Part shown: positions 11,831-21,327 of the stretch, in pieces
How positions within the stretch are numbered: the stretch's first letter is position 1
How the letters are laid out: each line of letters opens with the position of its first letter
Assembly: GCF_002117485.1 (NCBI RefSeq)
Contig: NZ_CP021030.1
Coordinates: 2,297,001 to 2,361,000 of the forward strand
Direction: 5' to 3'
From: Rhizobium sp. NXC14
GTDB taxonomy: Bacteria; Pseudomonadota; Alphaproteobacteria; Rhizobiales; Rhizobiaceae
DNA length: 64,000 nt
The notes under the pieces: model-generated
Told to the model about the DNA's origin: nothing
Seen by the model: the letters and a program-made list of their open reading frames with translations, nothing else
The model's database searches: none
Position numbers and translations under genes: made by a program

Positions 11831-12414
11831 CAGTCCGCTCCCCCGACCCAGGTCACGGTATCGGCAAGCTCCGGCCGCGGCCGCTCTATCGCCGGGAATG
11901 TCGTCGAGCCGATATGGATGAAGCCCGCCACCTTTTCGCCGGGACCGACGCCGAGCAGAGGATAGGCGCGCTCATCATAGGCGAACCATTCCGTCAGCCA
12001 GTTGGCGACATAGCCGTTGGCATTGGCAGCAAGAATGACGTTGAAGCAAAGCGCGCCCGCCGACATGACCTGCTCCCATTCCGGGATCTTGATGTGCGGC
12101 CCCGCCTTGCTGACGACGGCGACAACCACGGGCGCGCGCGTGAAGCGGGTGCGCTCGACCTGGATCATCTCTGCGGAAAGGTCCGGCTTTGCCTCGAGCG
12201 CCAGTTTGAGAAGCTCCTCGCCGAGGCGCGCACGCTCATCTCCGCGATAGACGATGAAGCGCCAGGGAGCGATCTTGCCGTGGTCGGGAACGCGCGAAGC
12301 GAGCCGCAGGATCTCTTCGATTTCGGCCTTTTCCGGGCCGGGTTCGCACATCTGAAAAGCGGGAATTGAACGGCGCACGGCGAGGTAATCGATCAGCTTG
12401 ATATCGGATTTCAT
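11830..12414 (-). CDS. Nitroreductase family protein (FMN-dependent)
   Basis: 194 residues from [18 protein letters not shown]; an ATG 11 codons upstream is possible. Family features: RRSIPAFQ for FMN phosphate, [42 protein letters not shown], and GFIHIGS near the end. These enzymes reduce nitro groups, quinones or similar acceptors with NAD(P)H. Coupled by one-base overlap with the flavin reductase downstream. Confidence 0.9.
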   Translation of the reverse strand: MKSDIKLIDYLAVRRSIPAFQMCEPGPEKAEIEEILRLASRVPDHGKIAPWRFIVYRGDERARLGEELLKLALEAKPDLSAEMIQVERTRFTRAPVVVAVVSKAGPHIKIPEWEQVMSAGALCFNVILAANANGYVANWLTEWFAYDERAYPLLGVGPGEKVAGFIHIGSTTFPAIERPRPELADTVTWVGGAD

Positions 12415-12527
12415 GCGGGAGAAACTTTCATTTTTATGCTGCTGCAAAGCGTGGGTCTTGAATTTGCCATCGCGTTGGTCTTGAAGTGGCCTTTGCGATT
12501 TCAGAAGTCAATCGGTTCACGAAACAG

Positions 12528-13631
12528 ATGTTTGGCATTTCGCCTCTTGCACGCATCGGCCTCGCCATCGCCCTGATGGTATTGATGCCCCTCGGCGCCG
12601 GTGCGCAGGATGCCTTCAAGGATTTCAAACAGCTCGACTCGACGTCGAAGATGCCTAAGCTCAATGCCTTCATCGCGCCCGGCGCCGCGCCTGAGGGCGC
12701 CAAGCTGCGCGACGTCGCGATGGAAGCCAAACTGACGGCCGACGGTACGCCTGTCGAGGATGGCCTTTCCTGGTATGTCTTCAGCCCGATCGCCGGCGCC
12801 GACGGCAAGCTGCCGCTGATCGCCAGCGCCAAGGGCGGACCCGCCGCCTTCCAGCTCGCTCCGGGCGATTATTTCGTCAATGTCTCCTTCGGCCGCGCCG
12901 GTGTCACCAAGAAGCTGACCGTTCCTGCTGACGGCGAGGTCGACAAGCAGGTGATGGTCCTTGATGCCGGCGGCCTGCTGCTCAATGCCGTCTCCGGCAC
13001 TGATGCCCGCATCCGCCCCGACCAGCTGAGCTTCTCGATCTATTCCTCGGAAGTGCGCGACGATGGCGAGCGTGGCCTCGTCATGGCCGACGTCTCGCCG
13101 AACACCGTCGTGCGCCTCAATGCCGGCACCTATCACATCGTTTCCGAATATGGCAGCGTCAACGCCGTCATTCGAGCCGACATCCAGGTCGAGGCCGGCA
13201 AGCTCACAGAGGCAACGATCCAGCACCGCGCCGCCCAGATGACCTTCAAGCTGGTCTCCGAATCCGGCGGCGAGGCGATTGCCGACACGGCCTGGTCGAT
13301 CCTGACTGCCGCCGGCGACAGTGTCGGCGAAAGCGTCAGCGCCTTTCCGACCATGGTCCTTGCCGAAGGCGAATATTCTGCCATCGCCCGCAACAAGGAC
13401 AAGATCTATCAGCGCGATTTTACAGTGGTTGCCGGCCGGAATACCGATGTAGAGGTTCTGATGAAGGACCAGGAGCCGCAGCAGCCCGAGAGCCCGGCGG
13501 CCCGCACGGTGCAGCAGGCGCCGGCCGGCACGCCGCCGCCTGCGGGTGTCCAGCCGGCTCCGGAGGAGCCTCTGCCCTCCTACGAACAGCTCGTGCCGCA
13601 GGGCGGCGGCGGCGGCGCCAGCCTGGATTGA
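12528..13631 (+). CDS. Exported protein of unknown function, Pro-rich C-terminus
   Basis: 367 residues from MFGISPLARIGLAIAL, whose signal peptide ends near GAGAQ. The body appears to be repeated beta-rich modules (LAPGDYFVNVSFGRAG, LNAGTYHIVSEYGSVN, LAEGEYSAIARNKDK), each ending in a Gly-x-Tyr turn, suggesting extracytoplasmic carboxypeptidase-regulatory or PEGA-like sandwich folds. The last 60 residues are rich in Pro, Gln and Gly. A GTG 14 codons upstream is a weaker start. IS66 is inserted 41 bp past its stop. Confidence 0.75.
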   Translation: MFGISPLARIGLAIALMVLMPLGAGAQDAFKDFKQLDSTSKMPKLNAFIAPGAAPEGAKLRDVAMEAKLTADGTPVEDGLSWYVFSPIAGADGKLPLIASAKGGPAAFQLAPGDYFVNVSFGRAGVTKKLTVPADGEVDKQVMVLDAGGLLLNAVSGTDARIRPDQLSFSIYSSEVRDDGERGLVMADVSPNTVVRLNAGTYHIVSEYGSVNAVIRADIQVEAGKLTEATIQHRAAQMTFKLVSESGGEAIADTAWSILTAAGDSVGESVSAFPTMVLAEGEYSAIARNKDKIYQRDFTVVAGRNTDVEVLMKDQEPQQPESPAARTVQQAPAGTPPPAGVQPAPEEPLPSYEQLVPQGGGGGASLD

Positions 13632-13697
13632 TTCTACCAGGCACGCTTCTGCGGCGTGCCAGCGATCAAGCCGTAAGCCTCCGGTGAAGGCCGCAGG

Positions 13698-15352
13698 TCA
13701 GGCCGCTTGAGCGTTGACGGTCGGCGGCGTCCAATTCCACGGAAGCAACTGCTCCAGCCTGGTAATCGACGTATCAGCGATGCGGGCAAGAACGTCGGCC
13801 AGCCACACCTGCGGATCGATGTCGTTGAGTTTTGCCGTCATAATCAATGTGGCCATGAAGGCCGCACGATCTGCACCGCGGTCTGATCCGGCAAGAGCCA
13901 GGATTTTCTGCCGAGCGCAAAGCCTCTGAGCGCTCGCTCTGCCGCATTATTCGTCAGGCAAATCCGGCCGTCCTGCAGAAATGATGTGAAGCCATCCCAG
14001 CGCTTGAGCATGTAGTCGATCGCCTCCGCCACCGGAGAACTGCGTGAGAGCTTTGCCCGCTCGGTTTGAAGCCAGACCTGCAGATCATCGACGAGTGGCA
14101 GACAGTCTCTCCGGCGACGCTCCAGGCGTTGATCGGCCGTAAGCCCGTTGATCTCGCGCTCAATATCGAACAGGCCGTCGATCCGTTTGACGGCTTCGAG
14201 CGCCATAGGCGAGATCGGCGCGGCATTCTTTCCACGCTTGGCATTTGCGGCGATGTCGGCGAGCACGAAGAACTTACGCCGCGAGTGTGCCCAACAAAAC
14301 GCCTGCCTTAGAGGATTTGGATCGCGATCAACCTTGAACAGCGGATTGTAGCCGCCATAGGCGTCCGCCTGCAGAATGCCGTTGAAGGTCTTCAGGTGGC
14401 GCTCCGGATGCTCCTGCCGTCGGTCCCGCGAGGCATAGTAAAGGGCCGCCGGCGGAGAGAGCCCTCCGAACGGCCGATCGTCCCGGACATAGGTCCAGAT
14501 GCGGCCCGTATCGGTCTTTCCCTTGGCCAGGATCGGCACGGTCGTGTCGTCGCCGTGCAGACGTTCGGCAGCAAGGACATGCGCCTCGATCAGGGAGTGA
14601 ATGGGCTTCAACGCCGCGGCACATGCTCCAACCTGATCGGCCAGCGTCGACAAGCTGAGGTCGACGCCCTCGCGGGCGTAGCGCTCGCTCTGGCGATTGA
14701 GCGGCTGGTGCTGGGCGAACTTCTCAAACAGGATCATCGCCAGCAGGTTCGGCCCGGCAAAACCGCGGGGTGTCACATGGAAGGGTGCGGGTGACTGCGT
14801 GATCTTCTCACACTCGCGGCAGGTGAACTTCTCCCGCACCGTCTGGATGACCTTCCACTGACGCGGGATGACTTCCAAGGTCTCGGTAATGTCTTCGCCA
14901 AGCTTCGACAGTTTAACCGATCCACAACAGGCGCAATTCGTGGGAGCGGCGATTACGACGCGCTCACGCGGCAGGTGTTCGGGAAAGGGCTTGCGTGACG
15001 GACGCTTGCGCTCGAAGGCTTTGACGGCTGAAGCTTTGGCTGCGATCTCCGCCGCCAGTTCATCTTCACCGGCGTCCGCTTCCAACTCCTCGAGCTGCAG
15101 TTCCATCTGCTCCAGGAGCCGCGCCTTGCGCTCGGACCGGCTGCCGTAGAGTGCACGGCGAACCTTGTCGATCTCCAGCTTCAGCCGCGCGATCAGCGCC
15201 TCGGAATGCGATACGAGTGCCTTTGCGCTGGCGGCTTCTGCCTTGGAGGTCGCTGCTTCTGCTTCGGCTGCGACACGTCGAGCGCGTTCCTGGGCCAGCA
15301 GTGCAAGCGCACTGGCAAGGTCGTCCGGAAGCTCTTCGGTCGCATTGCTCAT
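13698..15352 (-). pseudogene. tnpC: IS66 transposase TnpC, frameshifted near its end
   Basis: The DDE transposase of the element. The amino-terminal leucine-zipper region (residues 40-100), zinc-finger block (CACCGSVKLSKLGEDITE, CRECEK) and the central transposase domain are intact. After GRKSWLL at about 13900 one base is missing: the open frame leaves for LPDQTAVQIV and stops at 13844, while the expected carboxyl end (MTAKLNDIDPQVWLADVLARI, then LLPWNW) continues in another frame to a stop at 13698. The loss removes the normal last 65 residues, so activity is doubtful unless it is a sequencing error. Confidence 0.85.
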
Positions 15353-15397
15353 GACAGGATGGAATCATATTCGACCCTGTCATTCCAGTGTTTTTGC

Positions 15398-15745
15398 TTA
15401 TCCGGCCGACGTCGGCCGCCAGGTCTTTTGCGGCATCCGCCAGTCGATACCTTCCAGCAGATAACCGAGCTGCGCAGGCGTGATCACCACCGTGCCATCG
15501 GCCGCTGATGGCCAGATGAAGCGGCCGCGCTCCAGCTTCTTCGTGAACAGGCAAGCGCCCTGGCCGTCATGCCAGATCACCTTGATCAGACCGCCACCGC
15601 GGCCGCGGAATACGAACAGGTGTCCACACATCGGGTCGCGCTTCAGCGCCTCCTGCACCATCAACGACAAACCGGGGAAGCCCTTTCGCATATCGGTGTG
15701 GCCTGTCGCCAGCCAGACCTTCACGCCACTCGGAACCGGAATCAT
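15398..15745 (-). CDS. tnpB: IS66 family accessory protein TnpB
   Basis: 115 residues from MIPVPSGVKVWLATGHTDMRKG, the hallmark of the IS66 Orf2 family, with VFRGRGGGLIKVIWHDGQG in the middle. Required with TnpA for transposition of IS66 elements, role unclear. The start overlaps the tnpA stop by ATGA, giving translational coupling typical of the family. Confidence 0.93.
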   Translation of the reverse strand: MIPVPSGVKVWLATGHTDMRKGFPGLSLMVQEALKRDPMCGHLFVFRGRGGGLIKVIWHDGQGACLFTKKLERGRFIWPSAADGTVVITPAQLGYLLEGIDWRMPQKTWRPTSAG

Positions 15746-16149
15746 CGCAGCCCCAGCACGCAATCGAGAATCCGGCCAAGGGCATCCGTATCGATGTCGC
15801 TATCCACGCGCACGCGCCGACCCCGTCCAAGCTCGATTGTCACATCGCTACGCTTCCGACGAGGGTGGGATGTGGTGGGCGATTCCGGTTGAACGGGAGA
15901 GACTGTCGAAGCGGCCTCGGATACGATCACCGGCACCAAAGTCGCCGTATCAGACCTTGGCTCCTCGATCCGGCAAAGCTCTTTGCGCCAACGGAACAAC
16001 TGGCTGACATGGATGCCGGCCGCGCGGGCAATCTCGGAGATGACCGCGTCTGGCTCAAAGCACGCAGCGACAAGGCGCTCTTTATCTTCGCGTGACCAGC
16101 GCCGACGGCGCTCTACAGACGTGATCACCTCAATTGGATGCTTCGTCAT
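15742..16149 (-). CDS. tnpA: IS66 family accessory protein TnpA (helix-turn-helix)
   Basis: 135 residues with an amino-terminal helix-turn-helix (SREDKERLVAACFEPDAVI, then AGIHVSQLFRWRKELC) as in IS66/IS3 Orf1 proteins. A ribosome binding site (CTAGGAGTA) precedes the ATG at 16149. The carboxyl half is divergent and basic. Overlaps tnpB by four bases. Confidence 0.9.
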   Translation of the reverse strand: MTKHPIEVITSVERRRRWSREDKERLVAACFEPDAVISEIARAAGIHVSQLFRWRKELCRIEEPRSDTATLVPVIVSEAASTVSPVQPESPTTSHPRRKRSDVTIELGRGRRVRVDSDIDTDALGRILDCVLGLR

Positions 16150-16407
16150 ATGACTACTCCTAGTGTTACCACTAGGACTGGCAGTCAGAAGCCCTCTATC
16201 GCAAGACGGCCTTCACCGTGGGCTTACATCAAGCCGATCGGTCGGCGCTCTGCAGCGCCGCGCGTCTGATCAGACGCGCAAAGGACGCTATCATTTTGGT
16301 CTACGCATCGGCCGATGCGCCAGGCGCGGATTTCATTCATTGACAGGAAGATTTGGAAGTGCAGACGAGAGGCGCATGGGCGGCTGCCCTTCGCGAAAGA
16401 TATTTCC

Positions 16408-16431
16408 GACAGCGCCGAAGTCGGCGCTGTC
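16408..16431 (-). terminator. Hairpin downstream of thrS
   Basis: Perfect inverted repeat GACAGCGCCGA / TCGGCGCTGTC starting 15 bp beyond the thrS stop. No T-run, but it is the only strong hairpin before the IS66 copy. The rest of 16236-16407 shows only a small GGCGCTCTGCAGCGCC palindrome. Confidence 0.5.
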
Positions 16432-16446
16432 GTATTCCCCCGATTT

Positions 16447-18453
16447 TCAGGCCGCCTTGGCTTTCTTTGCGTCGGCCTTGCGCCGGATGTCGGGCGGCGT
16501 GGCCTCGAGGGTGAGGCTCTCGACGGCGGCGTCAAGCTCCATCGAAACCTGGTCCTGGCTGCCGAGGCGGCGGATATTGACCGTGCGCTCCTCGGCCTCC
16601 TTCCTGCCGCAGACGATGATGACAGGAACCTTGGTGACGGAATGCTCGCGGATCTTGTAGTTGATCTTCTCGTTGCGGAAGTCGGTCTCGACGTTGAGAC
16701 CGGCATCGCGCAGCGCCTCGGCCACTTCAAGTCCGTAGGCATCAGCCTCCGATGTGATCGTTGCGACCACCACCTGCAGCGGCGATACCCAGAGCGGCAT
16801 ATGGCCGGCGAAGTTCTCGATCAGGATGCCGAGGAAGCGTTCCATCGAGCCGCAGATGGCGCGATGGATCATCACAGGCTGCGTCTTTTCGGAGTTGCTG
16901 TCGATGTAGAAGGCGCCGAAGCGTTCCGGCAGGTTGAAGTCGACCTGCGTCGTGCCGCATTGCCATTCGCGGCCGATCGCATCCTTCAACGTATATTCGA
17001 ACTTCGGACCGTAGAAGGCGCCCTCGCCCGGCAGGATGCCGGTCTTGATGCGACCTTCGGATTGAGCCTCGATCGTCTTCAGCACATCTGTCATGACGGC
17101 TTCGGCGCGATCCCAGAGGGCGTCGGAGCCGACGCGTTTTTCCGGCCGGGTGGAAAGCTTGACGACGATTTCCTTGAAGCCGAAGTCTTCATAAACCGAG
17201 AGGATCAGATCGTTGATCTTCAGGCATTCGGCTGCCATCTGCTCGTCGGTGCAGAAGATATGCGCGTCGTCCTGCGTGAAGCCACGCACGCGCATCAAAC
17301 CATGCAGCGCGCCCGACGGCTCGTAGCGGTGCACCAGCCCGAATTCGGCAAGGCGGATCGGCAGTTCGCGATAGGACTTCAGGCCATGCTTGAAGATCTG
17401 CACGTGGCCGGGGCAGTTCATCGGCTTCAGCGCGAACACGCGATTATCCGCTTCCTTGTCGTCGGGATGCGTCATCGCATGCGCCGACTTTACGCCGAAC
17501 ATGTTTTCCTGATACCAGCCCCAGTGACCGGAGGTTTCCCAGAGCGACGTATCGAGCACCTGTGGCGCGTTGACTTCTTCATAATCGACGGCAAGCCGAC
17601 GGCGCATATAGGCGACGAGCGTCTGAAAAATGCGCCAGCCCTTACCGTGCCAGAAGACGACACCCGGGCCCTCTTCCTGGAAATGGAACAGGTCCATTTC
17701 GCGGCCAAGCTTGCGGTGGTCGCGCTTTTCGGCTTCCGCCAGCATATGCAGGTAATTGTCCAGGTCGGCCTGATCGGCCCATGCCGTGCCGTAGATGCGC
17801 GATAGCATGGCGTTGTTGCTGTCGCCGCGCCAATAGGCGCCGGCAACCTTCATCAGCTTGAAGGCCGTGCCGACCTGGCCGGTGGAGGCCATATGCGGGC
17901 CGCGGCATAGGTCGAACCAGTCGCCCTGATGATAGATCTTCAGATCCTGCCCTTCCGGGATCGCATCGACGAGCTCGACCTTGTACTGTTCGCCCTTGGC
18001 GGCAAAGACTTCCTTGGCCTTTTCGCGCGACCAGATCTGCTTGGTGAACGGCGCGTTGCGGGCGATGATCTCCTTCATCTTCTTTTCGATCTTCGGCAGA
18101 TCGTCGGGTGTGAAGGGCTCGTTCTTGGCAAAGTCGTAATAGAAGCCGTTCTCGATGACCGGGCCGATCGTCACCTGAGTGCCGGGCCAAAGCTCCTGCA
18201 CCGCTTCGGCCATCACATGCGCGGCGTCATGGCGGATGAGCTCCAGCGCACGAGGATCCTTGCGGGTAATGATCTCGATCTTGCCGTCGCTCACGGTATC
18301 GGAAAGATCGCGCACGGCGCCGTCGATCGCGATGGCGACGGCGCTCTTCGCAAGCGACTTGGAAATGGATTCGGCGACATCCCTGCCGGTCGCGCCAGCA
18401 GGGAAACTGCGCACGGAACCATCGGGAAATGTCAGGGAAACGGATTGGGACAT
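16447..18453 (-). CDS. thrS: Threonyl-tRNA synthetase
   Basis: Charges tRNA-Thr; cytosolic class II synthetase. 668 residues, the usual bacterial length: TGS domain (1-65), editing domain with [12 protein letters not shown] (about 75-240), class II catalytic core with [15 protein letters not shown] (zinc Cys), [25 protein letters not shown] (motif 2), and the anticodon-binding domain from about residue 560. A good ribosome binding site (AAGGAGAAT) precedes the start. Confidence 0.98.
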   Translation of the reverse strand: MSQSVSLTFPDGSVRSFPAGATGRDVAESISKSLAKSAVAIAIDGAVRDLSDTVSDGKIEIITRKDPRALELIRHDAAHVMAEAVQELWPGTQVTIGPVIENGFYYDFAKNEPFTPDDLPKIEKKMKEIIARNAPFTKQIWSREKAKEVFAAKGEQYKVELVDAIPEGQDLKIYHQGDWFDLCRGPHMASTGQVGTAFKLMKVAGAYWRGDSNNAMLSRIYGTAWADQADLDNYLHMLAEAEKRDHRKLGREMDLFHFQEEGPGVVFWHGKGWRIFQTLVAYMRRRLAVDYEEVNAPQVLDTSLWETSGHWGWYQENMFGVKSAHAMTHPDDKEADNRVFALKPMNCPGHVQIFKHGLKSYRELPIRLAEFGLVHRYEPSGALHGLMRVRGFTQDDAHIFCTDEQMAAECLKINDLILSVYEDFGFKEIVVKLSTRPEKRVGSDALWDRAEAVMTDVLKTIEAQSEGRIKTGILPGEGAFYGPKFEYTLKDAIGREWQCGTTQVDFNLPERFGAFYIDSNSEKTQPVMIHRAICGSMERFLGILIENFAGHMPLWVSPLQVVVATITSEADAYGLEVAEALRDAGLNVETDFRNEKINYKIREHSVTKVPVIIVCGRKEAEERTVNIRRLGSQDQVSMELDAAVESLTLEATPPDIRRKADAKKAKAA

Positions 18454-18570
18454 CGAAATTCTCCTTGTCCAGTCCCGCCAACGAATGCGGGTGGTTGAAA
18501 TGACGCGACACCCAAGCGGGAGGCGCTGCCGCCTGATACTCAGGTTTCGCTCGGGAGTAAAGCAGCCGGC

Positions 18571-19098
18571 TCACATGATCATTTGCGCAAGACCGCAAAC
18601 GGTGTTCCAGTTGCGCATCGTTCCGACGCCAAGCCGCTTGGTCGTCAGCGCCGAAAGCAGTTTTGACTGGCTCGGTTTGCCGGCGAAATCGATCCAGAGG
18701 TCGCCGCCGACGACGGCGATGCGTTGTCCTTCCGCCATCAGCGGCTTCAGCGCCTCCACCTTCTCAGGATCGATCGGCAGGCGCATCACCCGGACGATCA
18801 CCTGGTCGCCGCTGCCGTCCCTGAAGGGGTTGGTGCCGCAGAGCGCCATCCAGGTGCAGTCGCTGCGCACGATGATATCGACATGTTTGCCGAACTTTTC
18901 TTCAAAGGCCTCTTCCAGCGCAACCTCGATTTCATGCGGACGCATGTCGTCGGCCTCGAAAACGAGATTGCCTGTTGAAACCAGAGTGCGCGGCTCGCGA
19001 TAGCCGAGCTCTCTGGCAAGCGCGCGCAAGTCTTCCATGATCACCCGGCGACCTGGCGCCAGGACGATGCTGTGCAGCAGGGCGATGAACGTGCTCAT
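18571..19098 (-). CDS. DUF1697 family protein
   Basis: 175 residues of the DUF1697 family (function unknown): STFIALLHSIVLAPGRRVIMEDLRALARELGYREPRTLVSTGNLVFEA matches the usual amino-terminal block that normally reads 'ALLRGINVGG...VKMADLR'. Here the block is LLHSIVLAPGRRVIM, so the glycine-rich loop is diverged. Overlaps the upstream DUF2267 gene by four bases (ATGG/stop overlap), so it is the last gene of the iscU-like cluster. Confidence 0.85.
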   Translation of the reverse strand: MSTFIALLHSIVLAPGRRVIMEDLRALARELGYREPRTLVSTGNLVFEADDMRPHEIEVALEEAFEEKFGKHVDIIVRSDCTWMALCGTNPFRDGSGDQVIVRVMRLPIDPEKVEALKPLMAEGQRIAVVGGDLWIDFAGKPSQSKLLSALTTKRLGVGTMRNWNTVCGLAQMIM

Positions 19099-19517
19099 GG
19101 CCGCCAGAACTCCGCTGCTCCTTCTGGCAAGGTCTGTAGCACCCTGTCGAATGCCGTTTCGTCGACTCGTTTTCGCACGGCCGCCGCCACCTCGCGAATG
19201 GCGGTGTCGGGCGAGAAATTGTGGTCACTCCGCAGTGACTGAACTTCGCGAGTCATCGTCCTGCGATCCTCGAAGGGACGTTTGACCTCATCGGGATCCC
19301 AGTCGGCGACGAAAATCGCCCGCAGCACCGGCGGCAGCAGATTGGCAAAGCGGATCGCCTCCTCGATATCAAGCCGTCGGCGAAACGTCTGGAAGACACC
19401 CTGGGTCATCGTATAGATCGCATTTCGGCTGTCGATCAGCGTATCGGTGCGGACGTCGTCAAGGTAGGCGTCGAAATCTGAGGATGCACGCCTGTACTCG
19501 CCGGGCATCGTCATCAT
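19095..19517 (-). CDS. DUF2267 domain-containing protein
   Basis: About 140 residues from MMTMPGEYRRASSDFDAYLDD (two further Met codons follow closely). DUF2267 proteins are small helical proteins with two similar halves and unknown function; seen here are RNAIYTMTQGVFQTFRRRLDIEEAIRFANLLPPVLRAIF and the second half ending VLQTLPEGAAEFW. Starts three bases below the yidD stop and overlaps the DUF1697 gene, so it is cotranscribed with both. Confidence 0.85.
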   Translation of the reverse strand: MMTMPGEYRRASSDFDAYLDDVRTDTLIDSRNAIYTMTQGVFQTFRRRLDIEEAIRFANLLPPVLRAIFVADWDPDEVKRPFEDRRTMTREVQSLRSDHNFSPDTAIREVAAAVRKRVDETAFDRVLQTLPEGAAEFWRP

Positions 19518-19519
19518 CC

Positions 19520-19924
19520 TCACCCTCTTTTGCGTCCGAGCGAGAGATACCGCCACGGTGTCCACCAGCGGAAGCCGTCTCCGAGCACTTCCGGAACCGG
19601 ATCGAGGCCGCTGGTGCCGCCCGGGCCGCAACGGCCCACTCGAAACAGCGTCATCCAGCCGCCGGCCCATAATCCGTGGCGGGCGATCGACTCGTAACCA
19701 TATTCCGAGCAGGTCGGGACATGGCGGCAGGAATTGCCGACAAAGCCGGAAAGAGTCAGCTGATAGAGGCGGATAAACCCCATGCCGAGCAGGCGGTCCG
19801 GGGTCTTGCGAAACGGTCCGCTATAATTGCGGGAGTAGTGCGCAGTTCTCGCGTGCGCGCGTCTCGATGCGGCCGCGCCGCCATCGTCCTCATCGTCAGC
19901 ATGCCGGACGCAAGACTCGCACAT
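19520..19924 (-). CDS. yidD: Membrane protein insertion efficiency factor YidD
   Basis: 134 residues. The family signature is clear: GFIRLYQLTLSGFVGNSCRHVPTCSEYGYESIARHG, with the conserved Cys pair, followed by LFRVGRCGPGGTSGLDPVPE. YidD assists YidC/Sec insertion at the inner membrane. The first 40 residues are a polar, Ala/Arg-rich extension not found in short homologues. Unlike many bacteria it is not next to rpmH/rnpA/yidC but 5 bp after an iscU-like gene. Confidence 0.92.
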   Translation of the reverse strand: MCESCVRHADDEDDGGAAASRRAHARTAHYSRNYSGPFRKTPDRLLGMGFIRLYQLTLSGFVGNSCRHVPTCSEYGYESIARHGLWAGGWMTLFRVGRCGPGGTSGLDPVPEVLGDGFRWWTPWRYLSLGRKRG

Positions 19925-19929
19925 TTCGG

Positions 19930-20376
19930 TTACGCCTCGACAACTTCCGCCCGTTTCGCCTCGATCTGCCCGATCGCATCGACGACGGCGTCGAAGGTCA
20001 GCATCGTGGAAGCGTGACGAGCCTTGTAGTCCCGCACGGGCAGGAGATAGCGCATGTCTTCGAACCGTCCGCCAGGCCCCGCCCCGTCCGCCTTCAGCAT
20101 AGCGAGCATGTCCAGTCGCGCCTGCCGCAATTCGCCCGATGTCGCGCCGACGACATGGCGGGCCATGATCGAGGACGAGGCCTGGCCGAGGGCGCAGGCT
20201 TTTACGTCATGGGAAAAGCCGGTTACGACATCGCCGTCCATCTTCAGCCAGATACGCACCTTGGAGCCGCAAAGCCTGGAGTGCGCCTGGGCGGTCGCAT
20301 CGGCATTATCAAGCGTCCCGGTCAACGGTATATTGCCGGCGAATTCGAGGATTTTGCTGTTGTAGATGTCGTCCAT
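19930..20376 (-). CDS. Iron-sulfur cluster assembly scaffold-like protein (IscU/SufU family)
   Basis: 148 residues from MDDIYNSKILEFAGNIP. It has the IscU/NifU-N fold motifs, with Cys36 (SRLCGSK) and Cys61 (KACALGQASSS). The third cysteine ligand of canonical scaffolds, expected in a KCATL-like motif, is His121 here (YKARHASTMLTFDAV). This variant is common in rhizobial homologues as far as I recall, so the role in Fe-S assembly is inferred rather than shown. First gene of the yidD/DUF2267/DUF1697 cluster. Confidence 0.85.
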   Translation of the reverse strand: MDDIYNSKILEFAGNIPLTGTLDNADATAQAHSRLCGSKVRIWLKMDGDVVTGFSHDVKACALGQASSSIMARHVVGATSGELRQARLDMLAMLKADGAGPGGRFEDMRYLLPVRDYKARHASTMLTFDAVVDAIGQIEAKRAEVVEA

Positions 20377-20471
20377 GCTGGATTTCCGCTCCAAAATCGC
20401 TGCGGATCGGCCTAAATAGGGCTGTCATTGTCGTTGAAACAAAAAACACACCGTGTCATCCCAGGATACTT

Positions 20472-20533
20472 ACATATAATGGCCGTCTTCCTATATGTAT
20501 GTCGTTCCAAGGCCATGAAAATGCAATGGCCTT
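20472..20533 (+). promoter_or_regulatory. Possible folE promoter and leader hairpin
   Basis: The 311-bp region between the iscU-like gene and folE holds a perfect -10 hexamer TATAAT (20475-20480) with a poor -35, an inverted repeat ACATATA / TATATGT (20472-20498), and a perfect 8-bp hairpin AAGGCCAT / ATGGCCTT (20509-20533). Which strand the promoter serves is not certain; a long folE leader would fit the riboswitch candidate downstream. Confidence 0.35.
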
Positions 20534-20654
20534 GTGTAAGTTTGATTGGGAAACCGTGCCGGATGGGCGCTTGAAATCAGCCCTGAAAGCCCCGGAGCCT
20601 GCCAAAGGTGCATGAATTCCCGCATGGGACTGACCAGTGGCGATTCCGACAGAT

Positions 20655-20690
20655 GGGTCCGCGATGCGGGCCAGGAGACCATTGATCATG
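20655..20690 (+). promoter_or_regulatory. Candidate THF-II riboswitch (folE RNA motif) enclosing the folE ribosome binding site
   Basis: Directly before the folE ATG a two-step hairpin can form: GGT (20656-20658) pairs with ACC (20678-20680) and CCGC with GCGG inside, leaving an asymmetric 3' internal loop that contains AGGAG, the ribosome binding site. The folE motif, later validated as the second tetrahydrofolate riboswitch class, occurs just upstream of folE in alphaproteobacteria and overlaps the ribosome binding site. Placement and shape agree; I could not compare it with the covariance model. Confidence 0.5.
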
Positions 20691-21302
20691 GACGCCATCG
20701 TAAAGAACTTTCCGCAACCGAACCGTGAATCGGACCGCCCCTCCCAGCAGGAAGCAGAAGAAGCGGTTCGCGTTCTGTTGCGCTGGGCCGGTGACGATCC
20801 GACGCGCGAAGGCCTCATCGAGACGCCGGCTCGTGTCGCCAAAGCATACCGCGAGCTTTTCGCCGGTTACGACATGGCGCCGGAAGACGTGCTCGGCCGA
20901 ACCTTCGAGGAGGTCGCCGGTTACGACGACATGGTCCTCGTCAAGGACATTCCGTTCTACTCGCATTGCGAACACCATATGGTTCCGATCATCGGCAGGG
21001 CGCATGTCGCCTACATGCCTGATGGCCGCGTGCTCGGCCTGTCGAAGATTGCCCGTGTCGTCGAGATCTATGGGCGGCGCCTGCAGACCCAGGAAACGAT
21101 GACCGCGCAGATCGCCCGGGCCATTGACGATACGCTTAACCCGCGCGGTGTTGCCGTACTCATCGAGGCCGAACATATGTGCATGGCGATGCGTGGCGTT
21201 CAGAAGCAGGGTTCGACCACCTTGACCACGACGTTTACCGGAACGTTCAAGACCGAGCCGGCCGATCAGGCCCGTTTCATGAGCATGGTGCGGAGCCGCT
21301 GA
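20688..21302 (+). CDS. folE: GTP cyclohydrolase I
   Basis: First enzyme of tetrahydrofolate (and queuosine precursor) synthesis: GTP to 7,8-dihydroneopterin triphosphate. 204 residues from [12 protein letters not shown], with AGGAGA at good distance. Motifs: [19 protein letters not shown], the zinc site in [36 protein letters not shown], and [19 protein letters not shown]. Zinc-binding Cys and His residues are all present, so it is the FolE1 type. Followed 25 bp later by hisI. Confidence 0.97.
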   Translation: MDAIVKNFPQPNRESDRPSQQEAEEAVRVLLRWAGDDPTREGLIETPARVAKAYRELFAGYDMAPEDVLGRTFEEVAGYDDMVLVKDIPFYSHCEHHMVPIIGRAHVAYMPDGRVLGLSKIARVVEIYGRRLQTQETMTAQIARAIDDTLNPRGVAVLIEAEHMCMAMRGVQKQGSTTLTTTFTGTFKTEPADQARFMSMVRSR

Positions 21303-21327
21303 TACCGACTCCCTCGGGAGGGCCGCA

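Larger units (their letters stand above)
13673..16227 (-). mobile_element. IS66-family insertion sequence, complete, 2555 bp
   Basis: Terminal inverted repeats begin GTAAGCC at both ends; 19 of the first 21 bases agree (13673 onward; inward from 16227 on the minus strand). The element is flanked by a perfect 8-bp target duplication ATCAAGCC (13665-13672 and 16228-16235), the length expected for IS66. It contains tnpA, tnpB and tnpC in the usual order on the minus strand. It sits between the exported-protein gene and thrS and breaks no visible gene. Confidence 0.95.

Noticed and set aside
13637..13664. GGCACGC / GCGTGCC hairpin left of IS66
   Set aside because: Seven pairs only and no T-run; could be a terminator of the exported-protein gene, but the evidence is thin.
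18454..18570. Possible T-box or attenuator ahead of thrS
   Set aside because: No T-box consensus or threonine-rich leader peptide with terminator is visible, and T-boxes are not expected in this group.
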